Shown: in pieces, positions 30,543 through 38,971 of the stretch
Numbering within the stretch: position 1 is the first letter of the stretch
Layout: every line of letters starts with the position of its first letter
NCBI GenBank assembly: GCA_045114175.1
Contig: JBGUJZ010000046.1
Location: 1-50,140, forward strand
Source of the DNA: Cacconaster sp045114175
GTDB taxonomy: Bacteria > Bacteroidota > Bacteroidia > Bacteroidales > UBA932
Length of the DNA stretch: 50,140 nt
Direction of reading: 5' to 3'
The notes under the pieces: generated by a model
What the model saw: only the letters and a program-made list of their open reading frames with translations
Told to the model about the DNA's origin: nothing
The model's database searches: none
Translations under genes and position numbers: made by a program

Positions 30543-31649
30543 AAAGTGCTTGGAGTCGCCCCAGCGGCCATAGCCGATAACGATCTTTTGGCCGGTGAGA
30601 TCATCCCCCAACGAGCAGAAGGGAAACACGCAATTACGGCAAATGTGCGTGTCACGTTTCGAAGGCTCAACGGATGAAGGGCAGTCACGGAGCAGGGTCT
30701 TGCGGTCGTACAGATTATACTTGACCATCTGCTCTTCCGGCGTGATATTGGGCATGATGACATTGGCGCCCGAAAGAATGCCCTTTTCGCGGCCGCGGGG
30801 ATCCAGGACCTCCAGGGCTGTGGCTGCAGCGATATTGATGTCCGGCATCAGCAGGCGCAGCAGCGCAATCATCTTGAGCCCGAGGGCGAACCGCCGCTCA
30901 GCGGAAGGGTAAGGTGCGCCTGTCAACGTGAGCGGGGTCTCCGGATGCGGGTTGTAGGGGCCCATGCCCACCATCGGCGCATCGAACTTCTTATAGAACA
31001 GAAGGTCGTCTGCCATATCCTCCGCCGTCTGGAACGGCATCCCGATCATTGCGCCCGTACCGGCCTGATAGCCGACCTCCTTCAAATCGTACAGGGCTTG
31101 CAGCCTGCGGTCGTAGGAGTGCAGGGGATCGTTGGGATGAATCTTGTGGTACAAATCGGGATTGGTGGCCTCAATGCGGAGCAGGTAACGGTGGGCTCCT
31201 GCATCGTACCATTCTTCATATACCTCACGCGCCTGTTCGCCGAGGGAAAGGGTAACTCCCAGGGGCGGATCATCCCCCGTATCGATGGCCTTGATGGCCT
31301 TCAGCAGGCGGGTGATTTTGCGGATAAACGCCGCATCCGTCCGCTCGCCACCCTGGATCACCACGGAACCGAAACGACGCTTGGCGGCGATCCGTGCCGT
31401 GGCAAGCGCCTCCTCTTCAGAGAGCTCGTAGCGCTGGCAGCGGATATCCCGGCGGATGCCGCAATACAGGCAGTTCTTGGCGCAGATATTCGAGATTTCA
31501 ATCAGCCCTCGCAGATAGACCTCCGGGCCGATGGTGGCCACCTTGACGCGATACGCCTCCTCGCGAAGCGCTGCCTCAAAAGCAGCATCCTCGCAGGCGA
31601 TGGCAGCGGCCAGTCCTTCCCGATCCAATGTGAGTTCTGACAGATTCAT
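30483..31649 (-). CDS. hydE: [FeFe]-hydrogenase maturation radical SAM protein HydE
   Basis: HydE helps build the dithiomethylamine-bridged diiron cluster of [FeFe] hydrogenases. The 388-residue protein has the radical SAM CX3CX2C site at Cys56, Cys60 and Cys63 (CAKNCLYCGIRRD), then VVIQGGERTDAAF, RYLLRIEATNPDLYHKIHP and GTGAMIGMPFQTAEDMADDL, typical of HydE rather than BioB or ThiH. The C-terminal tail after IGYGRWGD is encoded over the DUF3784 gene. hydF, hydG and the hydrogenase itself are not in this window. A promoter sits 4 nt before the start codon. Confidence 0.88.
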   Translation of the reverse strand: MNLSELTLDREGLAAAIACEDAAFEAALREEAYRVKVATIGPEVYLRGLIEISNICAKNCLYCGIRRDIRCQRYELSEEEALATARIAAKRRFGSVVIQGGERTDAAFIRKITRLLKAIKAIDTGDDPPLGVTLSLGEQAREVYEEWYDAGAHRYLLRIEATNPDLYHKIHPNDPLHSYDRRLQALYDLKEVGYQAGTGAMIGMPFQTAEDMADDLLFYKKFDAPMVGMGPYNPHPETPLTLTGAPYPSAERRFALGLKMIALLRLLMPDINIAAATALEVLDPRGREKGILSGANVIMPNITPEEQMVKYNLYDRKTLLRDCPSSVEPSKRDTHICRNCVFPFCSLGDDLTGQKIVIGYGRWGDSKHFSSALRPGVGKHDDHDGQHR

Positions 31650-31653
31650 ACAA

Positions 31654-31661
31654 CAAAGATA
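31654..31661 (-). promoter_or_regulatory. -7 box 4 nt before the hydE start
   Basis: TATCTTTG on the minus strand, then TTGT, then the ATG at 31649. Transcription would start at or next to the A of the start codon. Confidence 0.55.
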
Positions 31662-31665
31662 TGAA

Positions 31666-32100
31666 TTAAAAATACAAGTAGATCAGGGTCCATACCCCGA
31701 AACGGAGCACTTTTCCGATCAGCAGCATCAGCAGCGTCCAGAAAGCCGGGGTCTTGTAGAATCCCAGACCGATTGAGATGGCATCGCCAATAATAGGCAC
31801 CCAGCTGATGAGCGCCATCCAGACGCCGTATTTGTCAATCTTGGCCTTTTGCTTTTCCAGCGTTTCCCGCTTGACTTTGAAGGTCTTCTCGAGCCATTCC
31901 CACTTGCAGAGGCGTCCCAGGAAATAGGTGGTTACGCTGCCGAGCCAGTTGCCCACCGATCCCACCAGCAGGCAGACGAGCGGCTGTTTGGTGGCAATCA
32001 TCACGGCGATGTAGAGCGCATCCGAGCTGAATGGCACTACCGTGGCCGCCAGAAAGGTGCCCAGAAAAAGCCCAAGAAGGCCCAAGCTGCTGAGATCCAC
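31666..32100 (-). CDS. YqaA/DedA-family (VTT domain) membrane protein
   Basis: A 144-residue polytopic protein. Seen: N-terminal FLGTFLAATVVPFSSDALYI, then GSVGNWLGSVTTYFLGR and WVPIIGDAISIGLGFY, which match the re-entrant-loop regions of the VTT/DedA superfamily, short YqaA type. Such proteins are thought to move or scramble phospholipids or carrier lipids. It stops 16 nt before hydE and starts 11 nt after the neighbouring lipoprotein gene. Confidence 0.85.
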   Translation of the reverse strand: MDLSSLGLLGLFLGTFLAATVVPFSSDALYIAVMIATKQPLVCLLVGSVGNWLGSVTTYFLGRLCKWEWLEKTFKVKRETLEKQKAKIDKYGVWMALISWVPIIGDAISIGLGFYKTPAFWTLLMLLIGKVLRFGVWTLIYLYF

Positions 32101-32111
32101 CGCCGGAAAGG

Positions 32112-32540
32112 TTACTTAACCCGCTCCATGGTCATGGCCACTTCAGTAGAAGTGCCATAATCATAGAACCAGAAAACGTCGTCAGAAATGAAAGTATAAT
32201 TCCAGGTGCCGCTTTTGCGGAATGCAAACCATTCCGGTGCGCCTTCCGGTATCGCGTCGTAGGTAAAACGGATGGAGGAAGAAGAAACGACCTTATAGGT
32301 TCCGGTAGTGGCAAAGCCATCCGCCGTTACGGTAAAGATGCCGTTTCCATAGAAGGTCATCGTCTTGTAGGGGGTTCCATCTGAATGGACGTCCAGTACC
32401 GTGAAGGTGCCGTTGATTTTGGTGGAGCCGGAAGTCATCGCCCACTCACCTTGGATAGAGGGTTTTTCCGACTGGGGACCGCAAGACGCCGAGAGCAATG
32501 CCAGTGCGCTGAGGGCCAGCGCTAGAATCATCTTTTTCAT
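32112..32540 (-). CDS. Small lipocalin-like lipoprotein
   Basis: The ATG at 32540 (MKKMILALALSALALLSASC) is chosen because it starts a standard lipoprotein signal peptide; the open frame upstream has no plausible product. The mature 120 residues begin with SIQGEWAMTSGSTK and form regular beta strands (FTVLDV, KTMTFYGNGIFTVTADG, TTGTYKVVSSSSIRFTYD), typical of lipocalin-like small lipoproteins of Bacteroidales. Ligand unknown. Transcribed divergently from the TauE gene. Confidence 0.75.
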   Translation of the reverse strand: MKKMILALALSALALLSASCGPQSEKPSIQGEWAMTSGSTKINGTFTVLDVHSDGTPYKTMTFYGNGIFTVTADGFATTGTYKVVSSSSIRFTYDAIPEGAPEWFAFRKSGTWNYTFISDDVFWFYDYGTSTEVAMTMERVK

Positions 32541-32544
32541 GCTG

Positions 32545-32552
32545 CAAAGATA
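32545..32552 (-). promoter_or_regulatory. -7 box 4 nt before the lipocalin-like gene
   Basis: TATCTTTG on the minus strand, then CAGC, then ATG at 32540; same geometry as hydE. Confidence 0.55.
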
Positions 32553-32589
32553 GGAATAATACCCTTTTTTGATTACATTCGCAGAAGAT

Positions 32590-33318
32590 ATGGACGTTTG
32601 GCTCTGCATAGGACTGTTCGCGCTGACAATGGCGTCGAGTTTCACGCAGCGGGTGACCGGATTCGGTTTCGGCATCCTGATGATGACGCTCTTGCCGGCA
32701 CTGATGCCCACCTATGGTGAGGCCACGGCGTTGAGCGGCCTTCTGGCCATCTTTACGGCACTGGTGCCGGCCATCCAGACGCGCAAATATCTGGACTGGA
32801 AAAAACTCCTGCCCATCCTGATTGTCTTCTTGATTACCTCCTGGATGGGGGTATGGCTGGTGGCCCGGATGGATAGCAACTTGCTGAAACATGTCGTGGG
32901 CGCAGTCCTGATGGCGGTCAGCCTCTGGTTCTTTATCACGGGCGGCCGGATTCGGATGGCGCCGACCTGGCCGGTTCAGGCGGGCATGGGTACGCTCTCC
33001 GGATTGATGGGTGGCCTCTTTGCCATGCAGGGCCCGCCTGCCGTCATCTACTTTCTGGCGGCTGCCGATTCCAAAGATCAGTATATCGCGCTGACACAGT
33101 GGTATTTCCTGATTGGCAATATCTTTATGGCTTTCTTCCGTGCCGGTACCGGATTCGTTACGGTGGAGGTGCTGAAGCTCTGGTGCGTGGCCATCCCCGG
33201 CGTCTTTCTGGGGCTCTTCCTCGGCGCCAAGGTGTACAAGCGTATTCGCACCGAAGAACTTCGGCGCGTCATATACGCTTTCCTAATGATTGCAGGCCTG
33301 CTGGCGCTGCTGCGATAG
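32590..33318 (+). CDS. TauE/SafE-family membrane permease
   Basis: A 242-residue protein from the ATG at 32590 (a TTG 7 codons earlier is in frame). About eight membrane helices in two halves; the first has ASSFTQRVTGFGFGILMM, the second GTLSGLMGGLFAMQGPPAVIY, the two related TauE/SafE motifs. The family exports sulfite, sulfoacetate or other small organic anions; the substrate cannot be read from the sequence. It ends 1 nt before the stop of the convergent FMN-binding gene. Confidence 0.88.
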   Translation: MDVWLCIGLFALTMASSFTQRVTGFGFGILMMTLLPALMPTYGEATALSGLLAIFTALVPAIQTRKYLDWKKLLPILIVFLITSWMGVWLVARMDSNLLKHVVGAVLMAVSLWFFITGGRIRMAPTWPVQAGMGTLSGLMGGLFAMQGPPAVIYFLAAADSKDQYIALTQWYFLIGNIFMAFFRAGTGFVTVEVLKLWCVAIPGVFLGLFLGAKVYKRIRTEELRRVIYAFLMIAGLLALLR

Positions 33319-33319
33319 A

Positions 33320-33709
33320 TTACTTCTTGTGCTCCAGATAATAGCGCAACCCCAGGTTGAGGTTGGCAATCAGCGCGTCTGAGCTATAGGTAGCGCCGGA
33401 TACGCCATCAATCTGTTCACCCAGCACCTCTTCTACCGTGCGACCGATCAGAGCAGGGAGGATTCCGTCTTCCGCACGCTGGAGGTAGCGGGGCGTCTCA
33501 TCGTTCTCAAGGACTTCGATGGCGGTAACCTTGTCGTTCTGAACGGTAATCAGCAACGGAGTGGCACCGTTGTACCCCTCGATGGCCTTACCGATTTCGG
33601 TGGTGTTAATGGTATAAATGCCTTTTTTGCAGCTCATCACGCCGTCGCCCGATTTGCAGGAGGCAACCAGCAGGGCGCAGATAGCCAAAAGAATGGTCAG
33701 TTTTTTCAT
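33320..33709 (-). CDS. FMN-binding-domain lipoprotein
   Basis: A 129-residue lipoprotein (LLVASCKSG, Cys about 18) with one FMN_bind domain. The motif DGVSGATYSSDAL includes the Thr of the S/D-G-A-T pattern to which ApbE attaches FMN through a phosphoester bond. Such proteins pass electrons on the outer face of the inner membrane. The gene overlaps the preceding gamma carbonic anhydrase by 4 nt (ATGA), so they are translated together. No ApbE gene is visible in the window. Confidence 0.88.
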   Translation of the reverse strand: MKKLTILLAICALLVASCKSGDGVMSCKKGIYTINTTEIGKAIEGYNGATPLLITVQNDKVTAIEVLENDETPRYLQRAEDGILPALIGRTVEEVLGEQIDGVSGATYSSDALIANLNLGLRYYLEHKK

Positions 33710-34212
33710 TGATCCAGATAGTTTTTGGAGTATTCTACATAATGGGCGGCATTGATGCGGGACATCCCTTCGCCGGCCATTTTGATAAACTTGGCGGGAA
33801 CACCGCCCCAGAGTTCTCCGGGGCCGATTTTGGTATGTTGCAGGACCAGCGCGCCTGCGGCCACGATGGCGTTTTCACCGACTTCGCAGAAATCCAGCAG
33901 GGTGGCGCCCATACCGATCAGCGCACCATCGTGGATGGTGCAGGCATGGACAGTCACGTTGTGTCCGATAGTGACGTCATTGCCGATATAGGTAGGTCCT
34001 ACATCCAGCGTGACATGCACACAGCTGCAGTCCTGGATGTTGGTGCGGTCTCCGATGCGAATGGGGGCCACGTCGCCGCGAACCACGGCGTTGAACCAAA
34101 CCGAACAGTCGTCACCCAGTTCGACGTCGCCCACAATCGTGGCGTTCTCGCTGAAGTAGCAACCTTTTCCCCACTTGGGAGCCTTGCCGCAGTAGGATTT
34201 GATCAGTGCCAT
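33706..34212 (-). CDS. Gamma-class carbonic-anhydrase-like hexapeptide-repeat protein
   Basis: A 168-residue left-handed beta-helix protein. Hexapeptide repeats run through IVGDVELGDDCSVWFNAVVR, IRIGDRTNIQDCSCVHV, TIGHNVTVHACTI and ALIGMGATLLDF. The metal-ligand histidines in CVHV and TIGHNVTVHA are present. Bacterial members are YrdA/PaaY-like; carbonic anhydrase activity is known only for some, so activity is not certain. It overlaps the upstream hydrolase gene by 10 nt and the downstream FMN-binding gene by 4 nt. Confidence 0.92.
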   Translation of the reverse strand: MALIKSYCGKAPKWGKGCYFSENATIVGDVELGDDCSVWFNAVVRGDVAPIRIGDRTNIQDCSCVHVTLDVGPTYIGNDVTIGHNVTVHACTIHDGALIGMGATLLDFCEVGENAIVAAGALVLQHTKIGPGELWGGVPAKFIKMAGEGMSRINAAHYVEYSKNYLDQ

Positions 34213-35570
34213 ACGCTAATCTCATAAGGGACGCCGTTGAGAACATCCACGCGGCCGATGTACCGGGTGCCCTTGTCGGTCTTGATAGCGGTCACAGTGG
34301 TGGCGCAAAAGACAGAGATGTAATAGGTTCCGGCCTTCGGTGCGGGGACTGTCAGCGTCTTGTTCATGCCGAGTGAAATATTCTGGTAGCGGGCATTCTC
34401 GCGGAACGCGAAGTCGTCCGGGTTGGCAAAGAGATAAAGGTTGTAGTCGCTCTCGGCCACTACGCTCTTGAGCTGGATCCGCAGGGTATCCACCCCTTCG
34501 GGTACCTCTACCGTAAAGTGGTGATACTGACGGTCACCCACGCGGGTATAAGCCGGATCATTGTCGTGGGTAGCCTTGTCCATCAGGCGAGGCTCCCCGA
34601 ATACCAGCGCCCCCTTGGTATGGGCGGGGGCATTGCCCTCCATCGCGTAGAGCAACATCGCGCTCATCAAGTGCAAGCGATCACCGGATGCAGCGCCTTC
34701 AGGATGCGAACCGCAAGAGATAACGCGGCCCCACTCTTCCTTCTCCTTAACAGACCAGATGACGGGGGTGCCGTCGAATTTGCGCTTGGGTTGCGGGTCG
34801 AGCATCGAGATGTCATAGCGGGCCAGCACCTCACCGGCGGCCGGCCAGAGGGTATCCACGATGCCATAGCAGCCACCGTTGTGGAAAACGCTGTCGATAT
34901 ACATATCGCCACCGAAATCATAATACTTGAGCAGGGGAGAACCCGGTTCGATGCGGACACCGTGGCGCTTCTGGCTCACGTTGGTATTGCGCACCACGCC
35001 CGGCCAGATGCCGATGTAGTTGGGACCGTAATCCTTGACGCCGTCGTCCATCAGTTTATACTGGGTGACGAAGAACGCACCCGCGCAGCAGCCGACATAA
35101 CTGCCGCCTGCGTGGATATAATCCTTGAAAATCTGCCGTCCACGGTCACCCAACGGGCGGGAGAGCGCCTGCGCATTACCTCCGTTCATAAAGATGCAGC
35201 GGAAGCGCGGAGCTCCGTCCGGATAGAGCAGGATGCCGTTTTCGTCGAGCGGATTGCCCAGCAGCACTTCGTTCTGCACGACCGTATCAATGTAGGAAAG
35301 TTCTTTGGTCGGAGCCGTCACGAGGGCTTCAATCTCCAGTCCCAGATAGCGCGCGGATGGCAGGTCTTTGCGGGAAGAAACGCCAATTCCGCTATCCATC
35401 CAGATATCCTTGTAATAGCCCTTGTCGTTGGTCTGAACCTTCACAGGGACCGGTTCTGCATCTTTTTTGGGTTTCTTGCGGGCAGCGGCTTCCGGCATTC
35501 CCACCGGCAGCAGCATCAGCGCGACAGCGGCTACAACCGCGGTTCGCTTGAGCAGGGAAGTGTGCTTCAT
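34203..35570 (-). CDS. Exported protein with BPL_N (glutamine-amidotransferase-like) domain and C-terminal beta domain
   Basis: A 455-residue protein from the ATG at 35570, the start of a signal peptide (MKHTSLLKRTAVVAAVALML). The N-terminal mature part resembles the biotin-protein-ligase N-terminal domain, a class I amidotransferase-like fold: FRCIFMNGGNAQALSR and GGSYVGCCAGAFFVTQY, with the nucleophile-type Cys in the CCAGA elbow. The last 110 residues (YHHFTVEVPEGVDTLRIQL and TLTVPAPKAGTYYISVF) look like a prepeptidase C-terminal (PPC) beta sandwich. Being exported it is unlikely to use glutamine; a peptidase-like or binding function is possible. Confidence 0.75.
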   Translation of the reverse strand: MKHTSLLKRTAVVAAVALMLLPVGMPEAAARKKPKKDAEPVPVKVQTNDKGYYKDIWMDSGIGVSSRKDLPSARYLGLEIEALVTAPTKELSYIDTVVQNEVLLGNPLDENGILLYPDGAPRFRCIFMNGGNAQALSRPLGDRGRQIFKDYIHAGGSYVGCCAGAFFVTQYKLMDDGVKDYGPNYIGIWPGVVRNTNVSQKRHGVRIEPGSPLLKYYDFGGDMYIDSVFHNGGCYGIVDTLWPAAGEVLARYDISMLDPQPKRKFDGTPVIWSVKEKEEWGRVISCGSHPEGAASGDRLHLMSAMLLYAMEGNAPAHTKGALVFGEPRLMDKATHDNDPAYTRVGDRQYHHFTVEVPEGVDTLRIQLKSVVAESDYNLYLFANPDDFAFRENARYQNISLGMNKTLTVPAPKAGTYYISVFCATTVTAIKTDKGTRYIGRVDVLNGVPYEISVWH

Positions 35571-35597
35571 GATTCTTGCTTTACGTTTACAATGCAA

Positions 35598-35639
35598 CAA
35601 AGTTAACCTTTTTTGTTTGCGGCGCAATCGTTATCTTTG
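35598..35639. promoter_or_regulatory. Divergent promoters for the BPL_N operon and the PAP2 gene
   Basis: Minus strand: TAACTTTG at 35598-35605, 27 nt before the ATG at 35570. Plus strand: TATCTTTG at 35632-35639, 21 nt before the ATG at 35661. Confidence 0.6.
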
Positions 35640-35660
35640 TGCAAAACAAAAAACATCCGT

Positions 35661-36407
35661 ATGAAGAACTTCTTCGCCCTCAATCGCTGCCTGTTACTGG
35701 CCGCCTTGGCACTGTTGCTCACCGGTGCTTCACTCTCCGCCCAATCCTCCAACGTCGTTGAGAAAGCCCGCTATTTCCTGAGCGTTGAACAGATGCCGGA
35801 TGCTTCCCGTTTCCTGCCCGATCCGCCAATCAACGGCTCCGAGGCCTTCTGCCTGGACAGTGTGGTTTATGAGCAGGGCAAGGCATTGCGCGGCACGCCG
35901 CGCGGCGAGGAGGCTGTGCGCGATGCAAAGACCAAGATTGATTACGTGATGCGCCGCTTCGGTGCGGTGATGGAGCGGGACCTGACTCCCGAGAACTATC
36001 CCGTCACGGCGGATTTCCTCTTCCGGAGCATCACCACGGCGCGCCTGACCGTCACCACCGCCAAAGACAAGTTCCACCGGATGCGCCCCTACCAGTATTT
36101 TAATGAGCCTACGCCCGTTCCGGAAAAAGAGGCCAAAGATGACTTTACATCCTATCCCTCAGGCCACACCATCCGGTTCTGGATGGCTGCCCTCGTGCTG
36201 GCCGCCCTTGATCCGGAGCATCAGGACGAGATTCTGAAGGTGGGATATGAGCTGGGCCAGAGCCGCACCATCGTGGGCTTCCACTTCCAGTCCGATATCG
36301 ACGCGGCCCGTCTGGCCGCCAGTGCTGCCTACGCCCGCCTCTCCGCTGACCGCGCCTGGCAGAAAGCCTTCCGCCGCGCCCAGCGTGAGATAGCCCGCAA
36401 GCACTGA
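35661..36407 (+). CDS. Class A (PhoN-type) acid phosphatase, PAP2 superfamily
   Basis: A 248-residue exported enzyme (signal peptide ending SLSAQSS). The three PAP2 motifs are all present: KDKFHRMRP (KX6RP), SYPSGHT (PSGH) and SRTIVGFHFQSD (SRX5HX3D). It will hydrolyse phosphomonoesters in the periplasm. The start at 35661 is chosen over an open frame 16 codons longer because it begins the signal peptide and follows a promoter box. Confidence 0.93.
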   Translation: MKNFFALNRCLLLAALALLLTGASLSAQSSNVVEKARYFLSVEQMPDASRFLPDPPINGSEAFCLDSVVYEQGKALRGTPRGEEAVRDAKTKIDYVMRRFGAVMERDLTPENYPVTADFLFRSITTARLTVTTAKDKFHRMRPYQYFNEPTPVPEKEAKDDFTSYPSGHTIRFWMAALVLAALDPEHQDEILKVGYELGQSRTIVGFHFQSDIDAARLAASAAYARLSADRAWQKAFRRAQREIARKH

Positions 36408-36409
36408 GA

Positions 36410-36553
36410 TTATTTGCGTCGCTGACAGCCCTCTGCAAAGGGGCAGTTGGCGCAGCCGGGGGCGCAACGGCGCCGACGGCGGATGAGGATGAAGAGCACC
36501 GCCACGAAAGCGGCGGCGATAGCAATCAGAATAAGTAGGGTGGGCAGGTTCAT
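36410..36553 (-). CDS. FeoB-associated Cys-rich membrane protein (47 residues)
   Basis: ATG at 36553, TAA at 36412-36410. One transmembrane helix (LPTLLILIAIAAAFVAVLFI), a run of five Arg, then CAPGCANCPFAEGC. This is the FeoB-associated Cys-rich family, found after feoB in many anaerobes and possibly helping iron handling in place of FeoC. It begins 4 nt after the feoB stop, in the same operon. Confidence 0.88.
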   Translation of the reverse strand: MNLPTLLILIAIAAAFVAVLFILIRRRRRCAPGCANCPFAEGCQRRK

Positions 36554-36557
36554 CGCG

Positions 36558-38891
36558 TTAGCCCATCACGGCTCCGGTAATCAGAAAGGCCAGCCAGGCC
36601 GCAACCCAAGCCACGGCACACTGGAAAACAATCATCCAGAGCGCCAGACGGCCTCCCAGTTCACGTTTGACGGCGGCGATAGCGGCAACGCAAGGGGTGT
36701 AAAGCAGGCAGAAAGCCAGCATCGGGATGGCGGTAGCGGGAGTCAGGAAGGAGGTGACGCCCAGCACCTGCATCGTAGAGATCACGCTCTCCTTGGCCAT
36801 GAAGCCGGAGATGAGCGCCGTGACAATCCGCCAGTCACCGAGTCCAATCGGCTGGAAGAGCGGTTCGAGCATTCCGGCAATCCATGCCAGCATACTGCCC
36901 TCGCCCTGAACGAACTGCAGGCGGAAGTTGAAGGACTGCAGGAACCAGATGATGATGGAAGCTACGAAGATGACCGTAAAGGCACGCTGCAGGAAGTCTT
37001 TGGTCTTGTCCCACAGCAGATGGCAAACATTCTTGAGGCCCGGCAGGCGGTAGTTGGGCAACTCCATTACGAAGGGGGCCGGTTCCCGCTGCGGGTGGAT
37101 CCACTTGGCCAGTAAGGCCAGCAGGATACCCACCAGAATAGCGGAGAGATAAAGGATGACGAGCACCAGGCCACCGTGACCCGGGAAGAAGGCGGCTGTA
37201 AAGAAGGCGTAGATCGGAATCTTAGCCGAACAACTCATGTAGGGGGTGAGCAGGATAGTCAGCCGGCGGTCATGAGCGGAGGGCAGGGTGCGGGCCGCCA
37301 TCACGGCCGGCACGGAGCAGCCGAATCCTATGAGCAGCGGCACGATGCTGTGGCCGCTGAGTCCCAAGTGACGGAGCAACTTGTCAGATACGAAGGCCAC
37401 GCGGGCCATATAACCGCTGTCTTCCAGCAGCGAGAGAAAGAAGAACAGCAGGATGATAATGGGTACGAAACTGATGACGGTACCCACGCCGCCAAAGATT
37501 CCGTCAACAACCAGTGAGCGGACGGCGGGAGCAACCTCCCAGCGCGTCATAGCGGCAGCGGTCACTTCGCCCAGATGGCCAATGGCGCGGGCCAGCAATT
37601 CCTGGAGCGGAGCGCCAATGACGTCGATGGTTAACCAGATAATGGCAGAGATAACGGCCAGGAAGATGGGGAGGGCCGTCCATTTGCCGGTGAGGACCTT
37701 GTCAATCCGGCGGCTGCGGCGGTACTCCTTGCTCTCGCGGGGCTTGACGACCGTTTTACCGCAGAGTTTGCGGATGAAAGAGAATCGCATATCGGCCATG
37801 GCCGCGTTGCGGTCCAACCCGCGCTCCTCTTCCATCTGAAGGATGATGTGGTCAATCATCTCCTTCTCGTTCTGTTCGAGTTTCAGCCCCTGTTCTACTT
37901 GCGGATCGCCGTCAATCAGCCGGCTGGCCGCATAACGCACCGGTAGACCGGCTTGCACAGCGTGGTCTTCAATCAGGTGCATGATGCCGTGCAGGCAGCG
38001 GTGGACGGCTCCGCCGTAATCTTCTTTGTCGCAGAAGTCCTGACGGGCAGGCTTCTCCTGATAGCGGGCGATGTGGATGGCGTGATCCACCAACTCCTCC
38101 ACGCCCTCGTTCCTGACGGCCGAGATGGGGACAACCGGCAGCCCCAGAATAGCCTCCATCTCATTGACGCGGATGGAGCCGCCATTTCCCTGAACTTCAT
38201 CCATCATATTGAGCGCGAGCACCATCGGGACTTCCAGCTCCATGAGTTGCATGGTCAGATAAAAGTTGCGCTCGATATTGCTGGCATCCAGGATATTGAT
38301 GATGCAGTGAGGCTTCTCCTTGAGGATAAAATCGCGCGCCACGCGTTCTTCCGCCGTGTAGGGCGCCAGGGAATAGATGCCCGGAAGGTCGGTGATGCGG
38401 GTCTCCGGATGGCGCCGGATGATGCCGTCCTTGCGGTCCACGGTAACGCCCGGGAAGTTACCCACGTGCTGGTTCGATCCGGTCAGCTGGTTGAAGAGGG
38501 TGGTTTTGCCGCAATTCTGATTGCCGACCAGGGCAAAGGAGAGCACGGTATCTTTGGGCAGTGCCTGTTCGTGCTCTTTTTGGTGGTATTTGCCACCTTC
38601 ACCGAGTCCCGGGTGAAGCAGATTCGATTCTGTTTCGGGCTCCTCAGGCTCGGCGGGCGCTTCATAGACAGCCGGCTCTACGGTAAGACTCTTAGCATCG
38701 GCCCGACGGAGCGAAAGGGAGTACCCCCCGACGAGCAGTTCCATCGGGTCGCCCAGCGGTGCCAGCTTGGTAACTTTGACAACGGCTCCTGGGATGAGGC
38801 CCATGTCAAGAAAATGCTGACGCAACTGCCCAGTTCCGCCTACCGCAAGAATGCGGGCGGAATCACCGGGTTTCAAGGTATCGAGTGTCAT
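36558..38891 (-). CDS. feoB: Ferrous iron transporter, FeoA-FeoB fusion
   Basis: Start at the ATG at 38891 (MTLDTLKPGD); the open frame begins 7 codons earlier only with TTG. The 777-residue protein begins with a FeoA-like SH3 domain (about 1-73; LKPGDSARILAVGGTGQLRQ), an acidic linker, then the FeoB G domain with P-loop GNQNCGKTT, FPGVTVDRK, DLPGIYSL and NMMD, and the two Gate-containing membrane halves (GFGCSVPAVMAARTL, YMSCSAKIPIYAFF, FMAKESVISTM). It imports Fe(II) across the inner membrane under anoxic conditions. FeoA-FeoB fusion is usual in Bacteroidales. Confidence 0.97.
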   Translation of the reverse strand: MTLDTLKPGDSARILAVGGTGQLRQHFLDMGLIPGAVVKVTKLAPLGDPMELLVGGYSLSLRRADAKSLTVEPAVYEAPAEPEEPETESNLLHPGLGEGGKYHQKEHEQALPKDTVLSFALVGNQNCGKTTLFNQLTGSNQHVGNFPGVTVDRKDGIIRRHPETRITDLPGIYSLAPYTAEERVARDFILKEKPHCIINILDASNIERNFYLTMQLMELEVPMVLALNMMDEVQGNGGSIRVNEMEAILGLPVVPISAVRNEGVEELVDHAIHIARYQEKPARQDFCDKEDYGGAVHRCLHGIMHLIEDHAVQAGLPVRYAASRLIDGDPQVEQGLKLEQNEKEMIDHIILQMEEERGLDRNAAMADMRFSFIRKLCGKTVVKPRESKEYRRSRRIDKVLTGKWTALPIFLAVISAIIWLTIDVIGAPLQELLARAIGHLGEVTAAAMTRWEVAPAVRSLVVDGIFGGVGTVISFVPIIILLFFFLSLLEDSGYMARVAFVSDKLLRHLGLSGHSIVPLLIGFGCSVPAVMAARTLPSAHDRRLTILLTPYMSCSAKIPIYAFFTAAFFPGHGGLVLVILYLSAILVGILLALLAKWIHPQREPAPFVMELPNYRLPGLKNVCHLLWDKTKDFLQRAFTVIFVASIIIWFLQSFNFRLQFVQGEGSMLAWIAGMLEPLFQPIGLGDWRIVTALISGFMAKESVISTMQVLGVTSFLTPATAIPMLAFCLLYTPCVAAIAAVKRELGGRLALWMIVFQCAVAWVAAWLAFLITGAVMG

Positions 38892-38926
38892 TGCGGTTGG
38901 ATCAATCTGCAAATATCGTAAAAAAA

Positions 38927-38950
38927 ATGGCCGGTCACAAGGCCGGCCAT
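38927..38950 (-). terminator. Terminator of the YegP-like gene
   Basis: ATGGCCGG (38927-38934) with CCGGCCAT (38943-38950), loop of 8; read on the minus strand it is followed by a run of T. It lies just upstream of feoB and separates the two units. Confidence 0.7.
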
Positions 38951-38971
38951 CCGAAAATGTTTGCTGTAAGA

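Noticed and set aside
30483..31649. A hydrogenase gene cluster around hydE
   Set aside because: No hydF, hydG or hydrogenase subunit is visible in the window; only hydE is supported.
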